Below are positions 1-9,595 of a stretch of DNA of 64,000 nucleotides, one piece after another; the first letter of the stretch is position 1; every line of letters starts with the position of its first letter. This stretch comes from Candidatus Electrothrix rattekaaiensis (lineage in GTDB: Bacteria > Desulfobacterota > Desulfobulbia > Desulfobulbales > Desulfobulbaceae): NCBI GenBank assembly GCA_032595675.1, contig JAVQMD010000002.1, positions 1 to 64,000 on the forward strand, in the 5' to 3' direction. The notes beneath the pieces are model-generated. The model was not told the DNA's origin. It saw only the letters and a program-made list of their open reading frames with translations, and searched no databases. Both the position numbers and the translations under genes were made by a program.

Positions 1-126
1 CAGCATTTCATTATATAAGTCTTCCATACTTTATATGTATATCTTCATGATATACATCATGTCAAGAGCGAAACTAAAACTTAACGAGGTACTTTCCCTG
101 TTACTCCCTGCTCCGGTCTCCTGATC

Positions 127-156
127 ATCAGGCATAGTAGCGTAGCAGTGCCTGAT
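127..156. repeat. 8-bp hairpin downstream of the RT gene
   Basis: An inverted repeat ATCAGGCA/TGCCTGAT encloses a 14-base loop. It lies about 130 bases past the stop of the large leftward primase-RT gene. There is no run of T on either side, so a rho-independent terminator is only weakly supported. The rest of 1-283 holds one Cys-rich 77-codon reading frame that I do not believe, and nothing else I recognise. Confidence 0.35.
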
Positions 157-283
157 CGATGGGGCGCAGGGTAAACAAGCTCTCGGACAAGCTCCTTGTT
201 GATTTAATAGAGCATTTTTTGAGGCACACAACCTTGCCCGGTCACACAATAAATCTGCCCCCAAATTCCACTATACTTGCAAA

Positions 284-3200
284 TCACATCTCATAGGTTT
301 CACGGACACGATCAAATGGATGACAATCAGGTGCATGCCTTAGCCCCCGAGCAAGGAACAGGAAACCATTTTTAGGCATAGAGCCAAATCTAGCGACAAG
401 ATTATAGTCGTTGATCTCCCTATTTTTTACAAATATTGTTGGTCTCCCAAGCTTGGGTGGCGAGAGTAGGTTCCCAAGGTGTGCCGCAGATTTTGTATCA
501 CAAATCAGTCTTTTTATGCTTTCCTTATCGACCTCTCCAATACGCTGAGAGCTTCCGAAAAACGCATCTTTAGATATATTATTTCCGTTTGTTACTTTGA
601 CGATAGCTTCGCTGTTTACCTGCTCACGCAAAAATAGTGTTAGCTTTTCAATTGCTTTTTCAGTGTAGCTTACACTGCAAATATTAACCTTCTCAGCCTC
701 TTGCAGTATTTCAAAAAAGCGCTGACTCTCTTCGAGGCTAGTGTCGTAGTATCCCTCATCGTTTCTGGTTGTTTTTCGATTACTTATGCCACAGTAGTAT
801 TCCAAAGCTTTTTTTGTTTGAGTTCCACTGATAAGGTTGTCCTGTACAAACGTTATGATCCTGGTGTCATTCGACAAATTCGTCGGTGCCATCTTCTCTA
901 GAAGACGTCCTAACTCTGAATCTTTCAGCAGAACTCGGTGAGTTCCGCTGTGGTCGCCCGGTCGTTTGAGCAGAATAGGATTAATCCGTTCTCCATTGTG
1001 CGCATCCCACACGGCACTTCTAAAAGAGTCCATTTCTTCCCTGGTCATCATTACATGGCCCGCAATGAGGTTGATCAATGGGGCATGAAAATTTTCAGGA
1101 AGATATTGCAACCAATTAATGACCAGTTTCTCTGACTCAATCGGTTTAATATCCCGATGGATTGCAACAACCTGAACGGCAGTCTGGAAGTTTGGTAACT
1201 CGCTTATGCTTTCAATTTTTACGGGTAGACATGGGAAGCTTTGATTGAGCCCTCCCTCTTCCTTAAGTGAATTATATCTCTGCTTGATGCTATGGTAGAT
1301 CTTGCTCAGTGCATGAGGTATTGCCAACAAATGAAGTAACTCATTTACCTCTAATGAGTAGACGTGCTCAGAGGAATTGACAAGAGGGCTAAAACGTTGC
1401 TCAAATTCTACCAGTTCTTCGGTATCATAATTCAGAAGACGCACATCCCTAAATTCCCAAGTTTTACCATTAATACCTACTTTGCTACTAGTATGATATA
1501 TTTTGACATTTACCCGTTTAAAACCCCAGGCATAATGTCCATCTTCCCCCTCTGGAATCTTTTTAGCGACTTTCTGAAAACAATCCTTAAAGTCATCTAC
1601 ATCTTTATCAAGGAAGAAGGCTAGCGACCGTATAGTGTTCATACGGACGGCACTCAAAGAATAAATAATTGTTTCGACAAGAACCATAGGATTCTCATCA
1701 TTGGGTTTTTTATTTATGGCAACGCCATATACATGACGGTCTTTAGTTTCTGGGTTGAATTTGTGGTAAGTATCAACGAACTTTTCTACTCGTTTAAGCG
1801 GATCAAGTGACTGCGACATCAAGTTAACTGAAGCTGCCGCAGCTAGGTCAAAATAGAACAACTCATTAGGACAATTATCTAGTTGCCCTACAATATTGGT
1901 TAAGAATTCTATTATGTCTGTTTGCTTTGGAAGGTTCTCTAAATATTTTTCATTGACTCCACGCAACAAGGCCGAAGTGGAGCCAGAACGTGCTGCTCGG
2001 AGACAACAGCCAACAAAATGCCTAGCTGTACAAGGAAAGGCCTGGGTCTCCACTTGAACATTTTCAAAAATCAATGACCGGGACGCCAGAAGCTCCTTAC
2101 TAAAGGGGTGCCAAGAATTTTGCTCTAGCATCTTCTCGCTTACGAACACGTTGGGGAATCCAATGTCTTTGGAAAAAGTAGTGGCTTCGAGAATACGACC
2201 AAGCAGGTCTTTGAGGTTCACAGACTCGACGGCCTCTCCGAACGAACGTAAGTTATTTGGATTAAAGATTTCAATGACCTCGCTGTAACCATTATGTGGG
2301 TTACAGGGAGTACTTTCTGGATGAAAATCTTCTGTAGGCTTGCGAAATAGCACCTGTGACCCCTTACGCAATATTATCGTACTGTTCTCCATTGCGTTTA
2401 TCTCAAACCATTTTCTATTGCTGGGATTTGGAAAGAGTGTAACTCCTTCACGATTTGCCAGCCACTGATAGAAGGTGCCACAGGATTCTAAAGTTTTGAG
2501 TGCCTCCTGAATGGTTCTCATTTTGTTATCGCTATCCTGAAATGCCCAATAAACAAGAAGGTTATTGTGGAACATATTAAAGACTTTGCACTTATCTGGA
2601 ATGCCACGGATGAAATGTCCGTCCACAATGGTGGTAATCATAAACTGTGTCTTTAGAGGGTGCAGCTTTATACTCCCGATCTTTGCAAACCAGTTCGGAA
2701 GACCACCCGTCATCTGTGGTAATCCATAAAGATTAAACAGGCCAACACAGAACCCCCACATTGACTGGAGTAACCCCGTAGAAGAGTTGACTTCTGACAG
2801 AGAGAACACGCAAAGAAGGTAGTAAAACCTCCAAGCCGTTTTGGCATCGCGGATAACTGATGATGTTGAATCGTCAAGCAGTCGATTATGGTGGTCGCTA
2901 GATAGCTTTGCGTAAAACGTCCTTGCTAAGTGGTTGAGGTCTTCTGAGGAGAGAGAATTGCTTGAGCAAAGCGAATACATCACCCGAGAAAAATCATCTA
3001 ACCGCTTTATATTATTTAGGGCAGTGTTGATATGGTTTACCAAAGAAGACTGTATTGAAAGTGCCTCCCCTTTGTCTTGCACTTTGAGACACGAAATGAA
3101 TGCTTCTGGTGACACTAAGGAAATACTGAAATGGAATCCATACTTGAGGTTAAGAAGTGCAATATGTTCCTCTACTACTTGTGAAAAAAACAACCTTGAC

Positions 3201-5638
3201 ATTATTCGACTGAAAAGCTCAAGTAAGTAAGCGGTTGCCCGTTTGTTCTCCTCTATTTGCGTGATAAAGACAGCAGTCAACACCTCCGATTGGAGTTTTG
3301 TAAATGAGGCTACTTGCTCAAGCGTTTCCCAATTGTCACGGTTATTTAATATGAACGAGAATAGATACTTGTATAGCGAACCACGTCCAATGCCACTAGT
3401 AATAGTGGGAAGGACCAAATCTCTCTTGATTGAGTCAACGGCTTCTACTCCATCAAGGTGTGAAAACACAAAGGCTAAGTCATCTTCGCAGCTGTCTGAT
3501 TGGCATAGATCTATAAATTCATTAATGGCAAGGTTTTTCTGTGTATCTGTTGCGTTCAGAAAGTCACGAGATGCTCTATCAACTGCGTACTTTGATTGGG
3601 CTCGGTATGAATTGAAATCATCGCTAAAATTACATATTTCAGAAACGGTGGTCTTTTTTGAATTGATCGAAAGTCCAAGAAGCTCTAGGGAACGCTTCAG
3701 GTCTTCAAGGGTGTTACGCGCAGCTTCCTCTGTTGGGGCGATGAAAAATATATCATCAACGTATCGCTGGTAGAGGTACAGAGTCCCATCTTTAAGTTTA
3801 TTGTCAAATTGCTCATCCAGATTCACCAGATAGAGTTCCGCCAAGTACCTTGCATATGCTGGCCCCTGTGGCAACCCCTTCTTGTCACCAACTATCGACT
3901 CTGTGATCCTGAACAACACATCAATATAATCTTTGTATGTATCATGCGACGCTGTATCTAACGATTCGACTTTCTCGTCAATTTTTTGGTTTACTCCGCC
4001 AAGGAGTAACCGCTTTATGTTATCGTGAGGTACCTCGTCATAAAACGAGAGTATATCTGTCTTGACGATGAAGTAGTTCTTATTGCTGTCAGCCTGAATA
4101 GCTGAACTGATATTGGAGACGAATTTTATCCATAAGTATAGCCAAGGTTTGAAGATGTGTCCGCCCTGAAATCCTCTGTTAGCTCTATAACCATGTGAAT
4201 TTGTACTAAGTTTGAAATCCAGAAAGTACAGCAATTGTTTGAGGATGCATGATGTTGCCACTCTTGTTGCAGCATCCATTGTTACTAATCGCCTGTGCTT
4301 ATTCTTTTCTGCTCGAATATGACTATATGATATAGAGAGCACCTCTTGCTCTATTATCTGCTTCACGAGGATATGCATCTCATTGGTGGATCGAGAGGCC
4401 AATTCGTCAATAACAGTGTGTATATGCACTTCATCGTTTAAGTAGAGGTAGTTAAGTTCACTGATCTTTGCGACTTCAATATCAGCCAACCCAATTTCGA
4501 ATATCGCCTCTTCATAGTTATCTATTGCCGGAATACATGCAGCAATAAGAGAATCAAGAGTTAGGTCTTTGCCAAATTTTTGTAATGTTTCACCTTCAAT
4601 CTGCTCCTGACTGGGAAAGTTGTAAGAGGCAAGAGCCGATATAGCCTTTTTTGTGATATCTTGATTGTAGTTGCGATGTTTTTTTGCAATATTATGTATA
4701 AGTTGATGTCCTACCTTGTTTTTGTTTTTACACCGTACGGTGCCGAGAATTCCTACCAATAGTTTACGTTTTTGATGCCCAAGATCTATTTCTCCGACTA
4801 TTGCTCTTGCAAGTTCTGCCAATGGTGGATGAGCTTGCCAATGCTCGGCAAGCATATCAATTGATAGGGTTGTAGTGGAAACGTCTATAGTCTTTATTCT
4901 ATGACGATCTTTTGAATCAACTGAGGAGGCTAAGAAAAACTCGTCTAAAAGCCTCTCCAATTCAGATTTTGTAGTCCCTCGATGGGAGGATAAAATATTC
5001 GTCTGCTGCTTGAGTACTTTGTTATCGAGTTCGATAACTTTAGGGCAAGGATTGGCAGGTATATCTTGCAGGAGTAAAGAGTAAACATCAGATTTTCTGT
5101 GCATTGAAACAGGAAGCTTTACTGCTTTTCCGAAACCACCAGAAGGTCTACGAGTACTAGGGAATTTATCTATGGCGATAAGCTCTGAATCGAAACTAAG
5201 CTCTGTCTTTGTGAGTATTGTTTCTAATATGGAATAAGCAACACCGTAGTCAGTATCTTCTTCAAATGTAATCCATACGTGGAAGCCCCTATTTCCTGAG
5301 AACTCCAACAGATAAGGGATCTGGTAACCATACAATTTCTTACAGAAGGCCGATACAGCCCGATAGAGTTCCTCCTTCGCTTTTGCCGTATGTTTCGTTT
5401 CAAGATGTCTCGTAAGTATGTCAAAATCGAAACAAATCCACTTGACAGTTTGGTCGTTGTTTTTCTGGTAGACAGCTATAGAACCGGCATCTGCAAGATT
5501 GTTAGTTAGCAATTGAGGGGTCACAATCCCGCTTCTTCTGCGGTAACTCCCGTCACTCTGCTGCAGAGCGAAGGACGCCTGATCTGTTACGAAACGTTCA
5601 TGCAGAGACTTGGCAAGTTCTATGGATAATGCTTTCAT
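284..5638 (-). CDS. AEP primase - reverse transcriptase - PRTase-like fusion protein
   Basis: A 1784-residue multidomain protein. I chose the ATG at 5638 because an AAGGA site precedes it by six bases; the frame stays open 57 codons further but that part looks like noise. Residues 1-185 resemble the archaeo-eukaryotic primase domain of TOTE-type conflict systems: acidic DFD at 71-73, SGNRGFHVW at 114-122, and a basic FPSTRRPSGGFGKAVKLP stretch near 159-176. Residues about 470-720 are a reverse transcriptase, with TDILSFYDEVPHD (about 525-540), GLPQGPAYA (about 587-596) and the catalytic YVDD at 626-629. Residues about 720-1480 are unrecognised. Residues about 1480-1720 resemble conflict-system phosphoribosyltransferase-like (PRTase-CE) domains: INWLQYLPENF near 1507, then QDNLISGTQT at 1599-1608 in place of the usual PRPP loop. 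It stands alone, is visibly AT-richer than its neighbours, and is flanked by repeats, suggesting transfer. Primase and RT calls are strong; the PRTase call is moderate; a defence role is inference. Confidence 0.9.
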   Translation of the reverse strand: MKALSIELAKSLHERFVTDQASFALQQSDGSYRRRSGIVTPQLLTNNLADAGSIAVYQKNNDQTVKWICFDFDILTRHLETKHTAKAKEELYRAVSAFCKKLYGYQIPYLLEFSGNRGFHVWITFEEDTDYGVAYSILETILTKTELSFDSELIAIDKFPSTRRPSGGFGKAVKLPVSMHRKSDVYSLLLQDIPANPCPKVIELDNKVLKQQTNILSSHRGTTKSELERLLDEFFLASSVDSKDRHRIKTIDVSTTTLSIDMLAEHWQAHPPLAELARAIVGEIDLGHQKRKLLVGILGTVRCKNKNKVGHQLIHNIAKKHRNYNQDITKKAISALASYNFPSQEQIEGETLQKFGKDLTLDSLIAACIPAIDNYEEAIFEIGLADIEVAKISELNYLYLNDEVHIHTVIDELASRSTNEMHILVKQIIEQEVLSISYSHIRAEKNKHRRLVTMDAATRVATSCILKQLLYFLDFKLSTNSHGYRANRGFQGGHIFKPWLYLWIKFVSNISSAIQADSNKNYFIVKTDILSFYDEVPHDNIKRLLLGGVNQKIDEKVESLDTASHDTYKDYIDVLFRITESIVGDKKGLPQGPAYARYLAELYLVNLDEQFDNKLKDGTLYLYQRYVDDIFFIAPTEEAARNTLEDLKRSLELLGLSINSKKTTVSEICNFSDDFNSYRAQSKYAVDRASRDFLNATDTQKNLAINEFIDLCQSDSCEDDLAFVFSHLDGVEAVDSIKRDLVLPTITSGIGRGSLYKYLFSFILNNRDNWETLEQVASFTKLQSEVLTAVFITQIEENKRATAYLLELFSRIMSRLFFSQVVEEHIALLNLKYGFHFSISLVSPEAFISCLKVQDKGEALSIQSSLVNHINTALNNIKRLDDFSRVMYSLCSSNSLSSEDLNHLARTFYAKLSSDHHNRLLDDSTSSVIRDAKTAWRFYYLLCVFSLSEVNSSTGLLQSMWGFCVGLFNLYGLPQMTGGLPNWFAKIGSIKLHPLKTQFMITTIVDGHFIRGIPDKCKVFNMFHNNLLVYWAFQDSDNKMRTIQEALKTLESCGTFYQWLANREGVTLFPNPSNRKWFEINAMENSTIILRKGSQVLFRKPTEDFHPESTPCNPHNGYSEVIEIFNPNNLRSFGEAVESVNLKDLLGRILEATTFSKDIGFPNVFVSEKMLEQNSWHPFSKELLASRSLIFENVQVETQAFPCTARHFVGCCLRAARSGSTSALLRGVNEKYLENLPKQTDIIEFLTNIVGQLDNCPNELFYFDLAAAASVNLMSQSLDPLKRVEKFVDTYHKFNPETKDRHVYGVAINKKPNDENPMVLVETIIYSLSAVRMNTIRSLAFFLDKDVDDFKDCFQKVAKKIPEGEDGHYAWGFKRVNVKIYHTSSKVGINGKTWEFRDVRLLNYDTEELVEFEQRFSPLVNSSEHVYSLEVNELLHLLAIPHALSKIYHSIKQRYNSLKEEGGLNQSFPCLPVKIESISELPNFQTAVQVVAIHRDIKPIESEKLVINWLQYLPENFHAPLINLIAGHVMMTREEMDSFRSAVWDAHNGERINPILLKRPGDHSGTHRVLLKDSELGRLLEKMAPTNLSNDTRIITFVQDNLISGTQTKKALEYYCGISNRKTTRNDEGYYDTSLEESQRFFEILQEAEKVNICSVSYTEKAIEKLTLFLREQVNSEAIVKVTNGNNISKDAFFGSSQRIGEVDKESIKRLICDTKSAAHLGNLLSPPKLGRPTIFVKNREINDYNLVARFGSMPKNGFLFLARGLRHAPDCHPFDRVRETYEM

Positions 5639-5789
5639 TGATATCCTTGAATTTTCACCTAATGAAGTTGTAAAATAATGGCCTCTCGACGGCTTGAGTG
5701 GAGTTGAATTTTTTACAGCAGGGGGAGGATTGATTGAGAGGAACAAAAACGGACAATCGATAAGTAAATAAGAAATAAGGAAATAAAGG

Positions 5790-5811
5790 AAATAAGGGAC
5801 AGACCCCAATT
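5790..5811. repeat. REP-like sequence upstream of the RT gene
   Basis: AAATAAGGGACAGACCCCAATT contains a short dyad (GGG-ACAGA-CCC) and is preceded by several GGAAATAA-like units at 5771-5796. The word GGGGTCTGTCCC recurs in intergenic REP-type repeats of many proteobacteria (recalled, not searched). It sits about 150 bases upstream of the RT start codon. Confidence 0.45.
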
Positions 5812-5948
5812 AAACGATAATCGTTTGGGTGTGGCTCTTTTAAAACAACTACCATTGATTTTATTAGAAAAACTACCATGGTACCCGTAACTAACTAACT
5901 GACTTTTCGTGACCGTCGAAGCAAAAGATCCACACCCTAATCGTTTAA
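5810..5948. repeat. Inverted repeat with internal 15-bp palindrome
   Basis: The left arm (5810-5841) and the right arm (5923-5948) are inverted copies. The right arm read backwards is TTAAACGATTAGGGTGTGGA followed by TCTTTT, matching the left arm apart from a short extra ATCGTTT-type insertion. In the left arm that insertion makes a perfect palindrome, AAACGAT-A-ATCGTTT, at 5812-5826. It lies 174 bases upstream of the RT gene start, so it could be an operator or a mobile-element end. The wider stretch 5639-6059 holds no credible gene. Confidence 0.55.
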
Positions 5949-6059
5949 GGTTACAGGGGGCAGAGGCAATGAAGGATGTACAGGCAGAAAGAAACCGGGT
6001 AACGCGCTACACACGCACCCGGCAAATTTTAAGAAGCCATCATACAAACTCTCTTTTCT

Positions 6060-6434
6060 TCAAATCGTGCATTGCGTTTTATCGCACTTAAGCTGCTTTT
6101 TCTCGACTACTCTACTCGCCTCGCCGAGGTCGCATGAATCAGCATCATCCACAGTAGAGTAGATAGCAGCTATAAACTGACCTTTATCTTTCTTCGGCAA
6201 GAGATAGATCTGCATATTATCTTCTATCCGTCCCGCCCCCATTTCCCTGTCCGTATTATTAAGAATATTTACAGCAACACGGAACGCCTCGTCAGTAGTA
6301 TTCCCATACGCTTTGACGCAACCATTATCGGCAGCAGAAGCAGAGGATACAGAAAAAATAGGGGCAAAAGGAGTAGTAGCAATTAAAAATGCTGCTACGG
6401 TGAGCATTCTTTTGAGAGTAGTTGTGGTTTTCAT
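6060..6434 (-). CDS. Small exported Cys-containing protein, unknown
   Basis: A 124-residue protein starting at the ATG preceded by AGGAGG with a seven-base gap; longer in-frame starts upstream lack such a site. It opens with a basic stretch, a hydrophobic core and an ASA|AD signal peptidase I site near residue 35, so it should be exported to the periplasm. The mature part is about 90 residues with four cysteines (NGCV, DSCD, LKCD, TQCT), which could form two disulfides. I do not recognise the family. It stands alone between the RT region and a lyase gene. Confidence 0.75.
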   Translation of the reverse strand: MKTTTTLKRMLTVAAFLIATTPFAPIFSVSSASAADNGCVKAYGNTTDEAFRVAVNILNNTDREMGAGRIEDNMQIYLLPKKDKGQFIAAIYSTVDDADSCDLGEASRVVEKKQLKCDKTQCTI

Positions 6435-6708
6435 AACATTCCTCCTGGAATTATAGAATTTGAAAGTAGGTAGCTCGGCTATCTCTTCAAAAGAGACCCG
6501 TGGCTTTCCGACACCGCTTCGCAACGGCTGTGGCTTTATCAACTTTCTGGTTCCGCATCACCCAGAAAGTATGTCACCTCAAAGAACATGCCATAGAATA
6601 GACTTCAATTTGGCTATTTTTTTCTATATAACATTTATCATGAAAATATCAAGCATCTTACAGTATAAATTATCAAAAAAATATTTAAACCCCAAGAGAC
6701 CACCCCGG

Positions 6709-8163
6709 TTACCCGGCAGCTCCACACATACACCCTTCCAGCTCCGTGCATAAGGGACAACATGCCGCATCCTCCCCAGGTGTCTCCCGATCCCGCATAC
6801 GTGTTTCAACAAAGGCGATTGTCTGCTCGGTGAGTTCTCGGGACATACCAACATGTTTTTCTGGAGCTATGGCCTGCTCAATCTCCTCCCTGCTGAAATT
6901 CACAGCTATATCTGAATGCTCCATAAGAATATCAAGCACGGGTTTTCCCGTCTCAACAGTCTGCATAGATGCCTCGTAAACAAGGGTATGGGCATTCTGT
7001 TTGCCGATAGCGTCTCCCAGGAAAAACATCAGGGCCTCGGTGGAAATCAGCGGGGCAGCCTGGAGCACATTGCTACGCACCCGCTGCTCATGAACAGTCA
7101 TATCGGCAAGGATATCCTTCATCAGGGCCAGCAGGCCGCAGGTATAGAGGGAGCTGTCCGTGAGCGCGGCCCATTCCAGACGAACCGAGCGATAATCCCG
7201 CTCATGCTCGCAGATCAATCCCTCATACCCCAAGGGGACATTGGAGGTCACCAGTTTGGAGAGAACCACCACCTGTTCACAAAGCTCCGGGTTGCGCTTA
7301 TGGGGCATGGTGCTGCTGCCGATCTTGCCCATATGGAAAGGCTCTTCCATTTCATGGATTTCATTCCGGGCCAGACAGCGGATTTCATCGGCGATTCGCG
7401 CAAGGGAACCGCTGATCATAGCCAGCAGGGAAAGAAATTCGGCAAAACGATCACGAGTGGCATGCCAAGCCACATTGGGCACAGCAAGGCCCAGCTTGGC
7501 GGAAAATATCTCCAATAAAGGCAATGCCTTTTCGCCAAAGGCATCCATCGTGCCGACACCGCCGAAGAGCTGACTGACCAGGAGCCGCTCCTTCACCTGC
7601 TCAAGTCGCTCCACATTGCGCCAAACCTCATCAAGCCAGCCAGCCATTTTCAAGCCCACGGTCATGGGCAGGGCATGCTGCGAGTGGGTCCGACCGATGG
7701 TCACCAGATCACGGTACTGCCTTGTCCGCTGCATCAGCAGGCTGATAATATGATGCAGATCACGCTCCACAACAAACAGGACATTGCGAAGCTCCAAAAC
7801 CTGGGCTGTATCCTGAATATCCTGAGTTGTAGCACCGAAGTGGATAAACTGGCCTGCTTCCTCATCACAGACCTTGCACAAAGCCTCAAGCAGGGGCATC
7901 AGGGAATGATTGGTGAGCTGTAGCCCCTTGCGGATTCCGTCAAGATCAAGCAGGCAGATCCGGGCATTTTGCCGAATATTTTCAGCGGCAGAATGAGGAA
8001 TAATATCCAGTTCCGCCTGAGCCTGCGCCAAAGCGACCTCCACATCAAGCCAGTGCTGGTACCGGCGGAGGTCACAGAAAATTCGACGGGCCTCGACGGT
8101 GGTATAGCCGCCGCTGTAAAATCTGGAATCAACAATATGGCTGTTCGGTGTGCAGGTGTTCAT
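6709..8163 (-). CDS. Adenylosuccinate lyase/fumarase superfamily enzyme
   Basis: A 484-residue cytoplasmic lyase of the fumarase/aspartase/adenylosuccinate lyase superfamily, which removes fumarate from its substrate by beta-elimination. The superfamily signature GSSTMPHKRNP is near residue 280, and the other two conserved regions are present (FIHFGATTQD, GRTHSQHALP), so the active-site His and Ser are kept. Purine biosynthesis (PurB) is the likeliest role, but cycloisomerase-type relatives share these motifs and there are no pur genes nearby. It is slightly longer than usual because of a Cys-rich tail (CCPLC then CMC in the last 20 residues), which resembles a metal site. It is divergent from the aldo/keto reductase at 8.3 kb. 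No clear ribosome site precedes the ATG. Confidence 0.85.
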   Translation of the reverse strand: MNTCTPNSHIVDSRFYSGGYTTVEARRIFCDLRRYQHWLDVEVALAQAQAELDIIPHSAAENIRQNARICLLDLDGIRKGLQLTNHSLMPLLEALCKVCDEEAGQFIHFGATTQDIQDTAQVLELRNVLFVVERDLHHIISLLMQRTRQYRDLVTIGRTHSQHALPMTVGLKMAGWLDEVWRNVERLEQVKERLLVSQLFGGVGTMDAFGEKALPLLEIFSAKLGLAVPNVAWHATRDRFAEFLSLLAMISGSLARIADEIRCLARNEIHEMEEPFHMGKIGSSTMPHKRNPELCEQVVVLSKLVTSNVPLGYEGLICEHERDYRSVRLEWAALTDSSLYTCGLLALMKDILADMTVHEQRVRSNVLQAAPLISTEALMFFLGDAIGKQNAHTLVYEASMQTVETGKPVLDILMEHSDIAVNFSREEIEQAIAPEKHVGMSRELTEQTIAFVETRMRDRETPGEDAACCPLCTELEGCMCGAAG

Positions 8164-8321
8164 ATATATGTCTGGTCTTTTTGCATTGATCGGAAACAGT
8201 TAAGGACAGTGCTTGAAGTTACCTCATGATCCGAATAAATTGCAACGTATTCGTTGCAAAAATTCCCTTAATGTTCAATCAATGGCAGATCAAGACAACA
8301 CATCGCTACCCGACTCATACT

Positions 8322-9554
8322 ATGAAACAACACGAAAAAACATCTGAACAGCCTTTGTCGCATTCAGCGGAACCTCCTGTCTCTCCGTCGGTTCCCGCCA
8401 GGACATTCGGCAAAACCGGTTTAAAAATGCCGGTACTCTCCCTCGGAATGATGCGCTCCAGGTATTCTCCCCGAGATATGCCCCTTGATCAGATCCCTGA
8501 ATCAGGACAAAGCAATTTGGCCGATTTGGTGGACAAGGCCCTCAGTCTCGGCATGAACCATCTGGAAACTGCCCGCAATTACGGAACATCAGAACGGCAA
8601 CTGGCCCCAATTCTGGATCGTTATGAACGAGACTCTTTTGTCCTGCAAACCAAGGTTAGGCCTGAAGATGATCCAGAAATATTTACGGCCAACGTATTAG
8701 ACTCGCTTGATCGCTTGGGACAGAAACGGGTTGACCTGCTGGCCCTGCATGGTCTGAATAATCATCGCAGCCTGTGGCAGATATGCCGACCCGGCGGTTG
8801 TCTTGCCGCCGCCCGTAAGCTTCAGGCCCAGGGAAAAGTAGATTGGGTGGGTTTCTCAGGGCATGGCGACGTGGACATACTCCTGAAGGGTATTGCGCAT
8901 CAGGAAGATGGTGGGTTTGATTATATGAACCTGCATTGGTACACGGTTTATCAGCGCAATACACCTGCGCTGGAAGCGGCAGCAGCTCGGAACATGGGCG
9001 TGTTCATCATCAGCCCGACAGATAAGGGCGGAATGCTGCAAAGCCCGCCTGAATGCCTCAAAAAGATCTGTGCGCCCCTCGCACCTCTCCAGTTTAACGA
9101 CCTCTTCTGCCTACAACGGCCTGAAGTGCAGACCATCAGCGTTGGTGCGGCCCGGCTTAGTGATTTTGACGATCATCTTAATGCCCTGACTCTGCTGGAT
9201 GATTATGCGAAGGTTCAGGGCATCTCTCGGCAATGGGAACAGCGCATGGAGGCGGTCACCGGCCATTCCCGACCTGATGCCCTCTGGTCGCGCTTTCCGC
9301 CTTGGCAGCAAACACCGGGCTATATCAATATCGGTCTGATTTTATGGCTGTACAATTTAGCTCAAGGCTGGGATCTGCTGGAATTTTCCCGGCGGCGTTA
9401 TACAATGCTCGGGCAGGATATGCCTTGGGTGCCCGGATTGAACGGAACCGCCGCTCGACAATATGATCTCGAAGATATTGCGGAGCAGGCGGGAATGCCC
9501 GTTGAAGAGCTGATCAGGGTGTTGGGCAAGGCGCATGTCCTGCTGGGAGAATAA
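8322..9554 (+). CDS. Aldo/keto reductase family protein
   Basis: A TIM-barrel oxidoreductase of the aldo/keto reductase family, expected to reduce carbonyls with NADPH. The family match begins with FGKTGLKMPVLSLGMM. Active-site positions can be traced: ETARNYG (the usual Asp is Glu, the Tyr is kept), LQTK (Lys) and LALHG (His). Downstream, SPTDKGGML fits the cofactor-binding part. Start choice is uncertain: the frame is open from 8226 and no candidate has a good ribosome site; 8322 leaves a 28-residue leader before the barrel. The C-terminal 120 residues are helical and typical of bacterial AKRs with extra domains, but I see no clear ferredoxin cysteine motif. Confidence 0.85.
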   Translation: MKQHEKTSEQPLSHSAEPPVSPSVPARTFGKTGLKMPVLSLGMMRSRYSPRDMPLDQIPESGQSNLADLVDKALSLGMNHLETARNYGTSERQLAPILDRYERDSFVLQTKVRPEDDPEIFTANVLDSLDRLGQKRVDLLALHGLNNHRSLWQICRPGGCLAAARKLQAQGKVDWVGFSGHGDVDILLKGIAHQEDGGFDYMNLHWYTVYQRNTPALEAAAARNMGVFIISPTDKGGMLQSPPECLKKICAPLAPLQFNDLFCLQRPEVQTISVGAARLSDFDDHLNALTLLDDYAKVQGISRQWEQRMEAVTGHSRPDALWSRFPPWQQTPGYINIGLILWLYNLAQGWDLLEFSRRRYTMLGQDMPWVPGLNGTAARQYDLEDIAEQAGMPVEELIRVLGKAHVLLGE

Positions 9555-9595
9555 AGAAAACAATATGTTGCAGGTCTCGTTATCGTGATTTCCCT

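Noticed and set aside
31-264. 77-codon Cys-rich reading frame at the left edge
   Set aside because: No ribosome site, no domain, and it crosses a hairpin; likely chance.
5655-5879. Reading frames across the inverted repeat (5655-5879 minus, 5909-6091 plus) with matching HPN-containing peptides
   Set aside because: The shared peptide words come from the inverted repeat itself; no starts or families support them.
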